Positions 40,901-52,460 are shown, counted from the first letter of the stretch. The stretch is 64,000 bases of DNA from Ascidia mentula (GCA_947561715.1 OX387198.1:17236001-17300000); one strand, 5' to 3'. Numbers and translations are program-made. The notes: generated by a model not told the origin, from the letters alone.

Positions 40901-43137
40901 AATAAATTTATTAAAAATCTAACTGTCGTAGGTTGACCATGGTGCTGACATTGTACATAGAAATAAAAAGCAACTGATGCCAGTACATTGTGCTGCAATG
41001 CAGGTTTGTTTTTTTAAGTGTTTCATGATATTATTCACTCAAGAAAATGAAGAATACTTAACCATAAGTGGAAAATAAGTTTGGAGTCGTCAAAATTAAA
41101 AAAAATGGTTTACCTTTTTTGCTATTTTCATTTATTTTTGTTTCCCACTTTGTACTAAATACCAAATGAATGACAAGAGTTAAATATGCAGTAAAGTAAA
41201 TGTAACTTTTTTCTAAACCAGTTTATCTTTACGTAAAAGGGTCGGAAAGATGTGATCCAATTGCTTTTGGATGAGAGTGATGATTTAATTAAGTCTGAGG
41301 TAGATAAGGAAGCAAATGATTCCCCACCAAGTCTTCCCTATCTTGCTCTCGCTGGAAATTACCTTCCATGTGCAACTTGGTATGCTGTTACAGTGGCACA
41401 TAAAAACAAAATAACTTACTGTTTTTAAGTTCTGTGTGAACAACAAAAAGCCATATGATTAAAGCTTCATTTATTTTAAAATTTTGAGAATGGTTAAAAG
41501 AACAAAAAAGATGTTTTCAAAGCAAAAATAAATCTTACCTCAGTCACATGTGTTTTTTTGTTCTTCAAAACATTATTTTTAACTCTTAGGCTGGTGCAAC
41601 AAGGATTCCTTTTCAAAACTGATGAATGCAACAAAATAATTTATAAAATCCTGAAACAGCAAGTTGCGCTTGATGATCGATCGGAAGCAACTAGATTTTT
41701 ATTGAAGAATGGTGGCCTTGTTAACCTTAAATATCCGAGTGGTGACACGTGAGTGCAATGTTTTCTTTTATCGCTTTCCACAAAATGAAATTTAAATCAG
41801 TCATTTTTTTGGGTCACATCTAACCATTGTGCATGAATATTGGCAATGGGAATGGGCCTGTGAAAATTTATAACCAAATCCCTATGTTTTGATTAACACC
41901 ATACAGCAGCAAAAATAAACTTATTTTTTCCATTTTTTTGTTGGGAAATATGATTTGATCACCAGCCAACTTCACTGTTTGTTTTTTTCACATGAATTCT
42001 TCATGTTGTCATGCAACAAAATAAATGTATTCATAACAAATACTTGTTAGGTCTGTTCATCTGGCGTCATGCATGACTGGACCCACTGACGTCTTGCAAG
42101 TGTTGTTTGAGTTCGGTGCAAGAGTCGATGCTGTGAACAATGAAGGAGCAACTGGTTTGTTTGCTGCGATGAAATTGAACAACTTCGAGGCAGCTAGTGT
42201 ACTCATCAAGCAAGGTGAACCTACTGAATATTATGAATTGTGTTTTCGAGCATGTGCTTTTAATTTGTTTGTGCAGGTGCGGATGTTAGGTGGAAAAATA
42301 ATCAAGGCCAAACTGCCCTTGACTTCATTCATGATTATGATGAATGGATTGCTTGCACATTTTTCTCTGATGACATCATTGCCAGGTTTAAAGGTATGTC
42401 TATCAACAGTTGATTCATTAAATTGTGTTTATAAATTAAGTCAAACTACAGTTTACACTTACAGTTAATGTAATCAACAAATGTGATTTTCAAACTTTTT
42501 CAATGAAAGATGTTTTGTAGCTTACAAACTAAAAAGTGCCCGGGACCTCATTCGAAATATCAGCTTTAAACTGAAAGATGATTCTCAGAGAATGAAATCT
42601 CTTTTAAGACAAAATGGCATCTTTCCCCAGGTAAGTTCCACTTGCCCCCAAATCATGGGGCTGCCCGAAAGTTAAGTCACACTTTGCGCTTATAGTTTTC
42701 AGAACAAGCTTTATCAACTTTCACAAATATTTTATGCAGCCATTTCTGTCGCTGCCTAGCAACCTTGCAGCACTGCCTGGAAGTGGTGGCCAACTTCAGC
42801 GGGGTACATCCCCAGTTCCAAGATTTCCAACATACAACTTTCCATCACTTGCTCCGCAAATGACAAGACCTGGTAGTTTTTGTGTAATTTTTATGTTTAA
42901 CATTTTCCAACCTAATTTTGAAAGTTTTGGGACAATCTTAGAACTGTTAACCTGGTATTTTCAGTAGGTGAATTTGAAACAAAAAAACTAATGGCAGGCA
43001 TATTCAAAATATATTGAATTTGATTTGTAGCTTTTTCCAAACTGCATCAAGAGGTAAAACTGGTTCACAAGCTAGCGTTGCCGCCAGTGTCCATTCTACA
43101 ATCGACTCAACGCGATTCTCCCCAACCAACTGCTTGA
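37917..43137 (+). CDS. Ankyrin-repeat protein, 648 aa
   Basis: Fifteen exons whose phases all close: 37917-38059, 38257-38452, 38728-38838, 39105-39204, 39468-39652, 40523-40612, 40671-40790, 40932-41003, 41240-41379, 41590-41748, 42051-42214, 42277-42393, 42521-42630, 42740-42872, 43031-43137. After a non-repeat start (MSGKKKVTTWSNHYLEDIES) come ankyrin repeats, for example GNSILHVAARFGHF, NKTGCTALFFAAEGLHKRVA, DYQGATPLHRARSIDTLE, NEGNVALHVRAYGE, PVHCAAMQGRKDVIQLLL and NEGATGLFAAMKLNNFEAAS. The last 90 residues are Pro/Ser-rich and repeat-free. Ankyrin repeats are protein-binding scaffolds; no catalytic domain is visible and I cannot name an orthologue. A hAT-related repeat lies in the intron 39653-40522. 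Confidence 0.85.
39850..40400. mobile_element. Diverged copy of the non-autonomous hAT repeat, in an ankyrin-gene intron
   Basis: Shares blocks with 21158-22551: ACTGCCCCAAACACSCT, GACAACAGC, TGCGCTCATTCAAC and an ACAGCCCY...GGGG segment in the same order. It contains a run of about fifteen G (39851-39866). Ends and target duplication could not be defined. Confidence 0.6.
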
Positions 43138-43927
43138 AACTGTTAACACTGAAGCACTTTTGATAATTTTTTAGGGGTACTTTTGTTTGTACAAATACAT
43201 GTAATGCAATTCCATCAATGCAACTGTGATAATATGACAACCTGTGTTTTTTACTACTTGTTAAATAAGTTTTGCTACCAATGTAGTTACCTGGGCACTT
43301 ACACTTTCCACTGTGACGTTTTTTGTTTGCTGCCCCTCCAAAAAATATTAAATTAAGATTTATTTCCTGTGAAGTATTGCTTTGTCATTTATGTTTTTGG
43401 ATACGTAAATTGTGCATGAAATTTCCATTGTGAAAAAACTTATTTATATACTTTTTGTTGATTAACAAAAATCTAGATCTGTTCTCTAGTTTTCCAAGCA
43501 TGTGAAAAAACTTATTTATGACCACATTACTTGTGAAATTTTAACTTACATAATAAATTTTAATTTGAGTTAAAATTGTTGTTTTTGTTTTCGTTAAATT
43601 TGCGACGGCTAAACGATTAAATATTCCAATCAGAATAAAAAGGATAAGCTACTACAATATGCAAAGGTTTGCAATTTATAAAATACATTCAGACATTATC
43701 ACGTCCATTACATGTTCTTGTCGCAGACAACACCAAAAATCTTTACAGTCGCGTATCGTGACACAGACCGTGCGACTGTTGCAGGTACATTAACCGCCGC
43801 AAGCAGCGCCGTCAGAGTTGGTTATTTATGCGTTAAAAATGCCACTGTTTGCTTCGTATACTCCCATTTTTGTGTATAAATACCAACAACAGTATTTGAG
43901 TAAAACACAATACACATTGGATTCGAC
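43138..43927. other. Intergenic, ankyrin 3' flank to LTR element
   Basis: A possible poly(A) signal AATAAA sits at 43552. No coding frame or repeat recognised. Confidence 0.45.
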
Positions 43928-44010
43928 TGTAGATCGGTCAACTTGGAAGAATGTTTCACCAAGGGACGAAACGCAAAAGGCGATCCAAGAATGTTGAATG
44001 GTTGAACTGC

Positions 44011-44034
44011 ACTACACTACACTACACTACACTG
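44011..44034 (+). repeat. (CACTA)n microsatellite in the left LTR
   Basis: Four to five copies of CACTA, absent from the right LTR, so it expanded after insertion or marks the divergent part. Confidence 0.7.
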
Positions 44035-44899
44035 GGCAAACCCAGAGTAGATTAAACAAACGTGATTCTACGCCAAGGCGTACCAACAATGTAGAATGAA
44101 TGTTGAAACTACACTAGGCAGAAGCCCAGCGCAGAGTAGGCGATCCCACAATGTGGAAATGAATTCGGGCCACAGAAACCAGAGATTTAAAGACAATTCA
44201 TATTAACCAGTTATGCGGCTTGCGTGAGAACCACGATACATAATTACATGTTACGAGCGATCTCCTGTGTCGTTTCAGAAAATGGTATTTATCTGGGCGG
44301 TACAAAACTGCAAGTCACTCTCCATGGAAAATTACGTAAATGTGAACACTACGTCATAGCATAAAACGTTACACTCGTCTTTTCCCAAAAAGTGTTTTTC
44401 AGGATAGGCAAAGAACAACGATATAAGAGAGAAGAGAGAAAATGAAAAGAAAAAATGGTATTTTAGCTTTGTCAAAGTACATGTCACAAAATAATGGCCA
44501 AACAACAAAACCATGCGTAAAATATGTCAATCAGCAGTTATGTGCTTCATCAAACCAAAACAAAACTAGAGAGCAAGGATTTTTCCTATTGGGGCTTCAG
44601 ACATAATAAAGAGTGGGAAGGCAATAAAGGGCGACCTTGCTTAATTGTGCGCCATGTAGTATAAAGGTATCAGGCCCCTTCTGACTTGTCATGCAGACTC
44701 GTTAAGGGTTGAATCCACATTTCACATTTAACAGACGTCAATTACGCAAGGAATAATATTAACTAACGTTTCGGTGACAAGGAGACTTAACAAAGTTTAA
44801 AAACCCTTTTACAGAAAGTGAACATAAGGGGATTAGTATTACGTAACCACTAAGGGCTAGGCATGGCTTAAAAGAGTAGAAACAAAAGTAGTAGGCACA

Positions 44900-45451
44900 T
44901 TACCGGGTAATTTTCGATAACGTTCCGACGTTTGTAGCCAAGATTTCTTGAAATATCCTTGATGTTTGCAATGGCAGATAAAAATTCAGTTCATTGCCTT
45001 TAATAATCCATGACCGTTGAATAGCGAAATTGTATAGTCCAACAGCATTCCATAGGTTTGACTGTAAAGGTCTTGAAATGAAATCCACCTTCCTTCGCAC
45101 ACAGACTTTGTCGTGTTTCATTCTTGCCTGTAGGCATCGGTTCCAACACAGCGTGATGGTCCGCCGGAATTGACGGCGTGATATCCCGCAGAGACAAGCC
45201 AACACCTGCCGGCAGCCCGGGCCAAAATAACGAGACGGAAATTGTGCAGGGGAAAACGAACAATCACGGAAAATATCCAACGTCGTATATGGGGAAACGA
45301 TGAAATCCGTGCGTACGCGAATTGAATCTCCTCTAAGCTCGATTAAAGCGCAGGGCTGGAGCTGACGAATCCTCAGGAAAGCACTCGTGAATGGAAAATG
45401 GAAAGAACCGTCGATGAATCCAAGAGAAATGGTAGCAGCAACGTCCAGCAA
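44900..45451 (-). CDS. Open frame of 183 codons inside the LTR element
   Basis: Read in the orientation of the element. No retroviral motif (no CCHC knuckle, no DTG, no YxDD) is visible and the composition is undistinguished. It may be a remnant of a gag-like gene or simply an open stretch in the packaging region. Confidence 0.2.
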   Translation of the reverse strand: MLDVAATISLGFIDGSFHFPFTSAFLRIRQLQPCALIELRGDSIRVRTDFIVSPYTTLDIFRDCSFSPAQFPSRYFGPGCRQVLACLCGISRRQFRRTITLCWNRCLQARMKHDKVCVRRKVDFISRPLQSNLWNAVGLYNFAIQRSWIIKGNELNFYLPLQTSRIFQEILATNVGTLSKITR

Positions 45452-46338
45452 TGGAAAACGAGGAACCTTGAAAATCTCAGCAAGATTTGAGAGAGTTGCG
45501 CGTCAATTTGCAACTGTGCGCAATCCAAGAAAACAGCGAAATAAACGCCGAGATTATGGCTCGAATATAGCCTGATAAATATTCAACCAGATGGCAATTT
45601 TGATGAAAGATTATAAAAGAATCCTCGTGGCAATTAGATGATGGAAGAATTACGACCAAAAGTACAACTGGTTTGGTACTCACGGTCAAGATTTGTCGTT
45701 CGTCTTGGAAGAATATCCTTCACTCTTCTTTGAAGCTTGACGTTCGGGAAACTTCACAGGCGGGGTCGCCAAAAATGTAGAGATGTGTATTGTTTGTTTG
45801 TTTGAATTGCGTGTTCAACTGCGATAATGCGTTTCCCTGACTCCTGACTCCTCTTCGTACTAACCAAACTTGTGTTAGTATGTTTTATTCACCAAGACAA
45901 AGGATATATGTTCAGAAATACAACTCAACCCCAGAGTAGAATAGACAAACGTGATTCTACGCCAAGGCGTACCAATAATGTAGAATGAATGGTGAATCTA
46001 CACTAGGCAAAAGCCCAGCGCAGAGTAGGCGATCCCACAATGTGGAATGAATTCTGACCGCAAGAACACAGAACTTATACGCACTTGAATTATGCGTTCG
46101 CGTGAGACCACTTATCGATAATTGCATCTTACGAGCGATCTCCTGTGTCGTTTCAGAAAATGGTATTTATCTGGGAGGTACAAAACTGCAAGTCACTCTC
46201 CATGGAAAATTACGTAAATGTGAACACTACGTCATAGCATAAAACGTTACACGACGTCCATATTCGGATTCGGTCTGGAACATACCATTAGAGTTTTAGG
46301 CATATTTTTGTAAGTATGCTCCTACAAGCTTTCAGTTC

Positions 46339-46408
46339 GTAAAAAATACTTGTTTTGGATTTAGCGAAATATTTCCCAAATCACAACCCAAAAAATACTT
46401 GTTTTGGA
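46339..46408 (+). repeat. Direct repeat of about 20 bp beside the inverted-repeat element
   Basis: AAAAAATACTTGTTTTGGAT occurs twice about 50 bp apart, the second copy abutting the left end of the large inverted-repeat element. Confidence 0.6.
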
Positions 46409-48662
46409 TGCTAAAGAACCACCCCACAGCTAGGTCGGCAATTGTGATCATAGAAATCGTGCAAATATGTGGCTTCGGTAAAGAGTAAACAAACACCTGC
46501 CAAATTAATTTGGTAGCGTTATTTAAATCTCAATTAATTTTACCGAACCAGCATTTAATGCCGAAATAACACTAGTACCTTGCAGGCCTCATGTGGGGAT
46601 ATCACAGAATGAATGGCGGGTAAGTAATCACGCATACAAGGTCTTTTTTTTTAGCGTGCGATTGCGTTTGTGTAGTTTACATTTCAATCGCAATTTGTAA
46701 GAATCATGTTTTTTTTTCAATGAGTTTGATTGCTTCGACTCCAGGGAATGAAGCTATTTCAGAAACTGTATTCATATGCACAAAAAGGTTTTGTAACAAT
46801 GTTGCATTGTAAACAATCAAATGTGTTTAAACAATAAAACTTATATGCACTAATCCATATTCCTTCTTTATAGTCATCCTTCAGAGATGAAATTGTGAAG
46901 AGCAAGATAAGCATCAGATCTATTAATGATCAATGATGTATGGTTGGTGAAAGAACTGGCTTGCAGCATTCGCTTTCCTAGGGATGGCGATGATTCAGGT
47001 CATGTCATTGGGGAAGTGTGTACAAGTTTGGAATACTAAATAATAATGAGATAATTTGTTCAATCATTTTAATGTTAAGGCTGCTGGATTTCTACAACCT
47101 ATTGATCTTACCACAAAATGGTTTTGTTTCAAGGTACAGATTGCAAATCCTAAACTTTATTGCTGGCAAATGTCTTGATAATGCAACAAAGACATTTGTA
47201 AATCATGCAAAGATGAAGGTGTGGATTCTTCAGAAGTTGTTTGGATTGAATGCACTCGATGCAAACAAAGGTTTCACATAAAGTGTGTTGATTATTCACC
47301 AGAATATCCGATGGACGATAAATACTTTGTTTGTCCAGTGTAATTACACATTTTTTGTATAAATACATCAAAAAATAAGTCTGAAAAGGCTCAATGTTCT
47401 GCACAAGGATGAGATTCATGACAAAATTAAAATTCCCTTATGCATGAATGTGGTTGACCGTTAGGTCATTACATTGTGATATACCTGAACACTTTGTGTG
47501 GTTGCCAATAACCCTGTTCGCTTTTAAATGCAATTATATGAACAAACAGTTTATGAAATACACAGTTTGATATGGCCATGGCAAGGATTCTGGGTTACCA
47601 AAAATGCCCAACGACCACATGCAGGATGGCTCCCCAAGCCGTGGTGGAAAATCCTGTGCAAACATAGACTGATTAATAGTAACATCTTGTTTAGTAGTTG
47701 CAAATCACAACCCATAAGTAAATCATATCTTATTTATTGATGATTTTTTTCTGTAAAACAATAAAAAAATGTGAGAACTTTTCCAATAAAAAACACAAAA
47801 CTTCAAAGAATGTTTGTTGCACTTACAAGGGTCTGATCATCCTCCTACAAAATACAGAAAATATTAGTCTGTGAAATTATTTCGCATACTTCTGCATATT
47901 TTCTAAAAATTCCTGGCTTATTATACTACAATATTAACACAGTTTAGTATGTTTAACAGTATTGCTTACGGATGTAAAAGATCGTAGTGTGTGCATACTG
48001 ACAAATAGACATTCTATACTTGCAAGTCTTTTTGCATCTTTCTAGAAACAAAAGGAAATGGATAACTACACTATATTAGTAGGAAAGAATATACACTCAC
48101 ATTTTGTTGTATTTCTATCTTACTCTGAAACAGAAACAAAACTGATTAGTATTTATAAACCAATAGCTTACTACGCTATATTAATAGGAAAGACACCTAT
48201 GCATCATTCAGGGGTATTATTGGACACTAACACCATGTATTACAATCAGAGTATTAGATGTCCAAACTTATAGTGTAAAAAGAGTGTTTATCTTACCTTT
48301 TCTAAATTAACAAAAGCATTAATAAATAAAGAATACTCACAACGAATAGTTATACAAATAATTTTTATTATAAGCTAATGCAAATCGTTAAAATCACACA
48401 AACGCAATCGCAGGCTACAAAAAAGACCGTGATTACTTACCCGCCGTTCCTTCTATGATATTCCCAACATGAGGCCTGCAAGGTACTAGTGTAATTTCGG
48501 CATTAAATGCTGGTTCGGTAAAATTAATTGAGATTTAAATAATGCTACCAAATTAATTCGACAGGTGTTTGTTTACTCTTCATCGAAACCGATATGCCCC
48601 ATATTTGCACGATTTCTATGATCACAATTGCCGACCTAGCTGTGGGGTGGTTCTTTAGCATC
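46407..48662. mobile_element. Large inverted-repeat element with PHD-finger remnant
   Basis: The left segment 46407-46680 and right segment 48395-48662 are imperfect inverted copies about 270 bp long, outer ends GATGCTAAAGAACCACCCCA. The arms contain TAAATGCCGAAAT, GCCTGCAAGGTACTAG and GGCGGGTAAGTAATCACG. The 1.7-kb centre is AT-rich and mostly decayed. It includes a PHD-finger-like exon (47190-47342). Long TIRs plus a PHD finger suggest a degenerate DNA transposon; I found no target duplication and no transposase, so the superfamily is undetermined. Confidence 0.7.
47190..47342 (+). pseudogene. PHD-finger fragment inside the inverted-repeat element
   Basis: Reads ICKSCKDEGVDSSEVVWIEC, then TRC, FHIKC and KYFVCPV followed by TAA. 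This gives the C-x2-C ... C-x2-C ... H-x2-C ... C order of a PHD finger, the last cysteine being lost (Val before the stop). PHD fingers read histone tails and occur at transposase C-termini in several element families. Here it appears to be the last exon of a largely lost gene. Confidence 0.6.
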
Positions 48663-49044
48663 TACCACTGTAAACGGGTTATTAAAGTTCTTTATCCGCA
48701 ACTGTTGGTTTTCGCAAAATATCTTTACCGGCAAGTGAAAAACGAACGAAAAATGCCGTCGCTACAGCACATAGACATCGCAATGATGCGAAACGCCGTT
48801 CCGCGTTGTAATCACCAACCATTTATTATACACACTACACAACAGTTTGTAAAAATGCATTACTTTGCTGCTGCGGATGCTGCTGCTGCAAAATGTCTAT
48901 TTGTTAGCAAACTTTAATAATTATATAGTGGGCCTATTCGTTCAAGATATTTTCTGAATAAATGCTTTTGCACAAATTGCAATTAACAGCCACATTTTGC
49001 AATGGATACTTACTTTATCACACAGAAAACAACAGGTTGATATA

Positions 49045-50430
49045 ATGTTTTCATTAAATTTTATAAGTATAGTAAGTGGATGCATGGAGGTTCTGTTTCT
49101 TGGCGGATCTGTGTATGGTTGGCCGTCCTTGCAATTCGTTCTCATCCAAGAAGGGTATTTTCAAACAAACTGTCCCACATCCGAGGGTAACACAACGACA
49201 TCAACAAGTTGCAAATTCCAGGAGACAAATTTGAACTTGGTTTTCACTCTTGCAATTGTAGCAATGTTGGTGACCATTTTTCCATTCGGTTACATTTTGG
49301 ATCGTTTCGGAACTTGGGTTGCCCGAACTATTGCATGTACTTTGTTTACTTTGGGATGGACCCTGATGGCTGTGACGTCTCCAGAAACATCAAATATGCT
49401 TTTCCCTGGTTTGATGATGATAGGAATGGGTGGACTTCAATTTCATGTAACCAATACTCAACTTGGAAACCTGACAACAAACTTCCGATCTGTTTATTTT
49501 ACTGCCATTAATGGATTTTTTGATTCTGGGGTAGTAACGTTCTTTTTCATCAAACTTGGTTATGATAACGGTATATCACTAGCTGCTTCACTTCAGTTCA
49601 TGGCTATTATTAGCATTTTACCATGGATTCGCACGTTTTTTCTTCTGCCAAGATATATTTTGTCTGATTATAATCCAAATGCAAAATACGGTATCCTTGA
49701 AATCAAGGAGTTTTTCACAAAACAAGAAGATGACGAATCTAACCGTGGAAACGTCAGCAGTACAACCAACGAACATGAGGAGATTACAGATGTTGTGGAA
49801 AATGTCACATTTAAAGAATGTTTAAAATCCAAGCTTTTCTGGTCGAACTGTTTCTTCGTGTGCATTGGTTCCCTTCATATAGTTTATTTTTTCGGCAATT
49901 ACATTAACTGGATATCGGAAGTTCAACCCCCAGATCAGTTGGACTTTTTTGCCAATATCTTTGGATATATTCTTATTGGCGGCGGGTTGGCTGCTCCTAT
50001 TAACGGAGCAATATGCGAAGGGGTAATAAAATATGGCAGATATTCGGGAACCAGTCTGCAGGCGCGTAAACTTCGAGGTTTGTTTTGTTCAATGACAGTA
50101 ACAGAGCTTCTGCAAATAATCCTGAGCGTTACAGTCGTAACAAACGGAGTGTACGCGTCTCTTGTGACTCTGCTTTTTTTTCGTTCGTTTTTTTTCGGCA
50201 GTGTATCAAATTTTTTGGCACAAGTGTTTCCTATCTGTCATTATGGGAAGCTTAATGGCATATCATTAGTCGTTGCTGGTCTGTTTGCATTTTTACAGTA
50301 CGCACTGTTTTTAACATCTAGCAGTAATTACATACTTTTAGCCTGCAGCGTGTTAGCAATATTTCATCCAGTTTTGATTTTGATTGAAGCGTTTCGTTCC
50401 AAGTCACCTGAACAAATGCGCTGTCTCTAA
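49045..50430 (+). CDS. SLC43A3: SLC43-family transporter (SLC43A3/ENBT1-like), intronless
   Basis: Major-facilitator membrane protein of about 461 residues. SLC43A3 carries purine nucleobases and SLC43A1/2 carry neutral amino acids. The N-terminus (FLGGSVYGWPSLQFVLIQEGYF), the loop FGYILDRFGTWVARTIA between TM2 and TM3, GNLTTNFRSVYFTAINGFFDSG, and a hydrophilic central loop around residues 215-260 match the SLC43A3 layout, with about twelve hydrophobic segments. Start chosen at 49045 because an acceptor (TATCACACAG, ending near 49022) lies just upstream; an in-frame ATG at 48997 would add 16 residues. AATAAA follows at 50450. There are no introns, in contrast to every other host gene here, so it may have arisen by retroposition. 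Substrate cannot be read from sequence. Confidence 0.9.
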   Translation: MFSLNFISIVSGCMEVLFLGGSVYGWPSLQFVLIQEGYFQTNCPTSEGNTTTSTSCKFQETNLNLVFTLAIVAMLVTIFPFGYILDRFGTWVARTIACTLFTLGWTLMAVTSPETSNMLFPGLMMIGMGGLQFHVTNTQLGNLTTNFRSVYFTAINGFFDSGVVTFFFIKLGYDNGISLAASLQFMAIISILPWIRTFFLLPRYILSDYNPNAKYGILEIKEFFTKQEDDESNRGNVSSTTNEHEEITDVVENVTFKECLKSKLFWSNCFFVCIGSLHIVYFFGNYINWISEVQPPDQLDFFANIFGYILIGGGLAAPINGAICEGVIKYGRYSGTSLQARKLRGLFCSMTVTELLQIILSVTVVTNGVYASLVTLLFFRSFFFGSVSNFLAQVFPICHYGKLNGISLVVAGLFAFLQYALFLTSSSNYILLACSVLAIFHPVLILIEAFRSKSPEQMRCL

Positions 50431-50484
50431 ACATTTTTTTACCCTTTTAAATAAATTGTTACTGACACTGCCAGTCATGTTTTA

Positions 50485-51029
50485 TTGTTGAATACTGCTC
50501 TTCTGGCAAACTTTATTTTATTGACGTTTCGGCTGTTATGCAGCAGCCTTCATCAGGAGGTATGAAATGTAAATCAATCAATGTGGACAATGTTGTGGCA
50601 CATAAACAAATAAAAAACGCTACAATAGGAAGAAGAAGTGAAAAAACGTTAAGCAAGGGCGAACACACCTGCACTACAATTATCAGTAACAACACAGGTT
50701 TTCATGGTTTTTGGGGTGCGCGAGGTTTAACGGCAGAATTTCCTAGCAGGTGTCGGTAGACAGGTGGAAACAGAGTTTTCGTTTTGTCATTGAGTGACAA
50801 CACATACGCATTAATGTTCAATGATTCCAATAACATCCTCTTGTACCTGTCGGACTCGCGTTCAAAAGTCATTGTTCTTGTGAAGTCCACTCATGGTTTT
50901 TCACATCCCTTTGGTGTTCTTTCCTTGTTTTCAGCGCACGGCCAGTTTCCCCAATGTACACGCCGCTGCACCCACCGCAGGGAATGCTGTAAATAAAATA
51001 AAGTTTGCCAGAAGAGCAGTATTCAGCAA
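50485..51029 (-). mobile_element. Penelope-like element fragment (GIY-YIG endonuclease end)
   Basis: On minus, IPCGGCSGVYIGETGRALKTR followed by KEHQRDV is the GIY-YIG endonuclease signature of Penelope-like retroelements; the frame stops soon after (SQEQ, TGA) and one residue seems missing. Near-perfect 38-bp inverted repeats (50485-50522 and 50992-51029, one mismatch) bound the fragment. Between them on minus, CTGATGA, a GGCTG/CAGCC stem and GAAAC (50556 down to 50526) form a hammerhead-like core, a feature reported for this class. Reverse transcriptase is absent, so this is a truncated copy. Confidence 0.75.
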
Positions 51030-51639
51030 TTTTTATACCCATTTAACGACAAATTTTAACGTGTGTAATGTGGTTTGGGGAAATGATAATGCTGCCTTTA
51101 ACTTCGACAACTAATATTTTTTATGTGATTATTAAACGGTTTTGGGCCACATATTTCGCCCGTGTACCATTATTTACGTGTGACGTGGCTGAGGAGAGAA
51201 TGGTGCTTTCAGCGGTTTGTAACTACAGACAAAAATTGAACGTAAAGTGTACAAATAAGCATGGAGCTTTGTCGGAATTGCATCTCCGCGAACCCAACAT
51301 CAAGTCTGTCTATAGAAAGTCTCAGTCTATGACACAATGCTGGCTGCATGACCCGTCACCGATGATCCGTTCTTGGACCTAAGTCCAAAAGTCGACATCT
51401 GTAAAGAGTCGCAAATGTATTGGGCGAATTTCCTGCACAGTCAACGAACAACATCAGTTTCGTAATGGTTGAATGCAATGGTTTGAAAACACTAAAGTCA
51501 CCCACGTTGCACAACTACAGTTTTTAGGCAATCACACTTTGAAGATAATAAGTAAAAAAAATGGATGTGACATAACCATAGGGAGAACGGAAGCAATTGT
51601 TTTTGAATGAACAAAAAAACAAGAAAAACTGGGGAAAAA
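51030..51639. other. Sequence between PLE fragment and USP remnant
   Basis: No gene or repeat recognised; short open frames only. Confidence 0.4.
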
Positions 51640-52460
51640 ACACTACCGGTCTTAACTTTCTTGTAAAATAAAATGCAACAACCCGTAAGTATCATTTCTT
51701 TAACACTATTCCATGCGACATGTTTTACAGTGTCGTCATTAAATTCTGTCAAATGAAATTTATTGAATTTGTACGTCAAATAATGTCCTGAGTTAACACC
51801 GGATCTAATATGTACAACAACAGACATAAGCCTAAACGAAACTCCTTGTTCAAAACGCAACAATTCATCTGGGACTACACGTTTATTGCTTTTCTTGCCA
51901 CTTATATTTCTAAAAACAACGATGCATAATACGTCTGTTGGACTTTTGAGCTCACTGCTAATCTTCTTCTCTGTATCCAAATTACAATGGGAACAACGGC
52001 TAAAGGCAACGTTGTGAAATTCAGTTTCACAATATGCACTGAGATTACTGTTGTCCGGGATGTGATCGAACAATGGCAACGTCAGTACAGATTGCTCATT
52101 CTGAAATTTCTCCTCGTTGCCACATGTCTTGCAAGTTTTTGATGTATGATACTTAAACGACCAGTTTAATCCACAACTCTTTATTACGGAAGCAACATTA
52201 AAAAGCATTAAAAATTCAGTAGGGTCCTGTTGCTCTTTTAAATTAAAATTAAGGTGACTACAAACGTCTTCGACCAATTGCAGGTATGCTGAGTAATCAA
52301 CGTAGTTCTGTGCAAGTGACCAATCCTACCTTCTATCGTGGTTTTATTGGGAAAAACACAAGGGCAATCTAACAAACATTGAAGAGCTTGTAACACAGAA
52401 TTTAACCAACAGTTATTGCATAAATTTAGAAGACCGGGCAAACTAGCTTGTTTTTAACAA
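51640..52460 (-). pseudogene. USP-type deubiquitinase remnant (peptidase C19), frameshifted
   Basis: The N-terminal box GLLNLCNNCWLNSVLQALQC (around 52384-52440) fits the USP Cys box, with Cys in NNCWLNS. QQDPTEF, two CxxC pairs (CKTCGN, CSHCN) and the His box region SGVNSGHYLTYKFNKFHLTE plus the tail GCCILFYKK (around 51660-51800) follow in order. The two halves lie in different frames, shifted near 52320, with a stop in the second frame upstream. About 300 residues is small for a USP. No intron with good borders explains the shift, so I call it a pseudogene. Confidence 0.7.

Larger units (their letters stand above)
43928..46251 (-). mobile_element. Non-autonomous LTR retrotransposon (2.3 kb)
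   Basis: Two long terminal repeats, 43928-44373 and 45776-46251, share most of their sequence over the last 330 bp. Both begin TGTAGA and end GTTACA. The 4-bp duplication CGAC flanks the element (43924-43927, 46252-46255). Read on minus, the 5' LTR is followed by a primer-site-like TGGCGACCCCGCC (two to six bases inside) and the 3' LTR is preceded by the purine-rich GGGAAAAGACGAG. The 1.4-kb interior lacks gag, protease, reverse transcriptase or integrase motifs, so it would need proteins from another element. The left LTR has lost or diverged in its first 100 bp. Confidence 0.85.

Noticed and set aside
30730-43137. CH and ankyrin genes as one gene
   Set aside because: The CH frame has its own stop and AATAAA at 36511, and the ankyrin gene begins with its own ATG at 37917 with closed phases.
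48997-49044. Earlier in-frame ATG for the SLC43 gene
   Set aside because: The extra 16 residues are not family-like and straddle a good acceptor; 49045 fits the family start better, though the upstream ATG is not excluded.
52238-52345. USP frameshift explained by a tiny intron
   Set aside because: The only GT...AG pair in phase would give an intron of about 22 bp, too short to splice.
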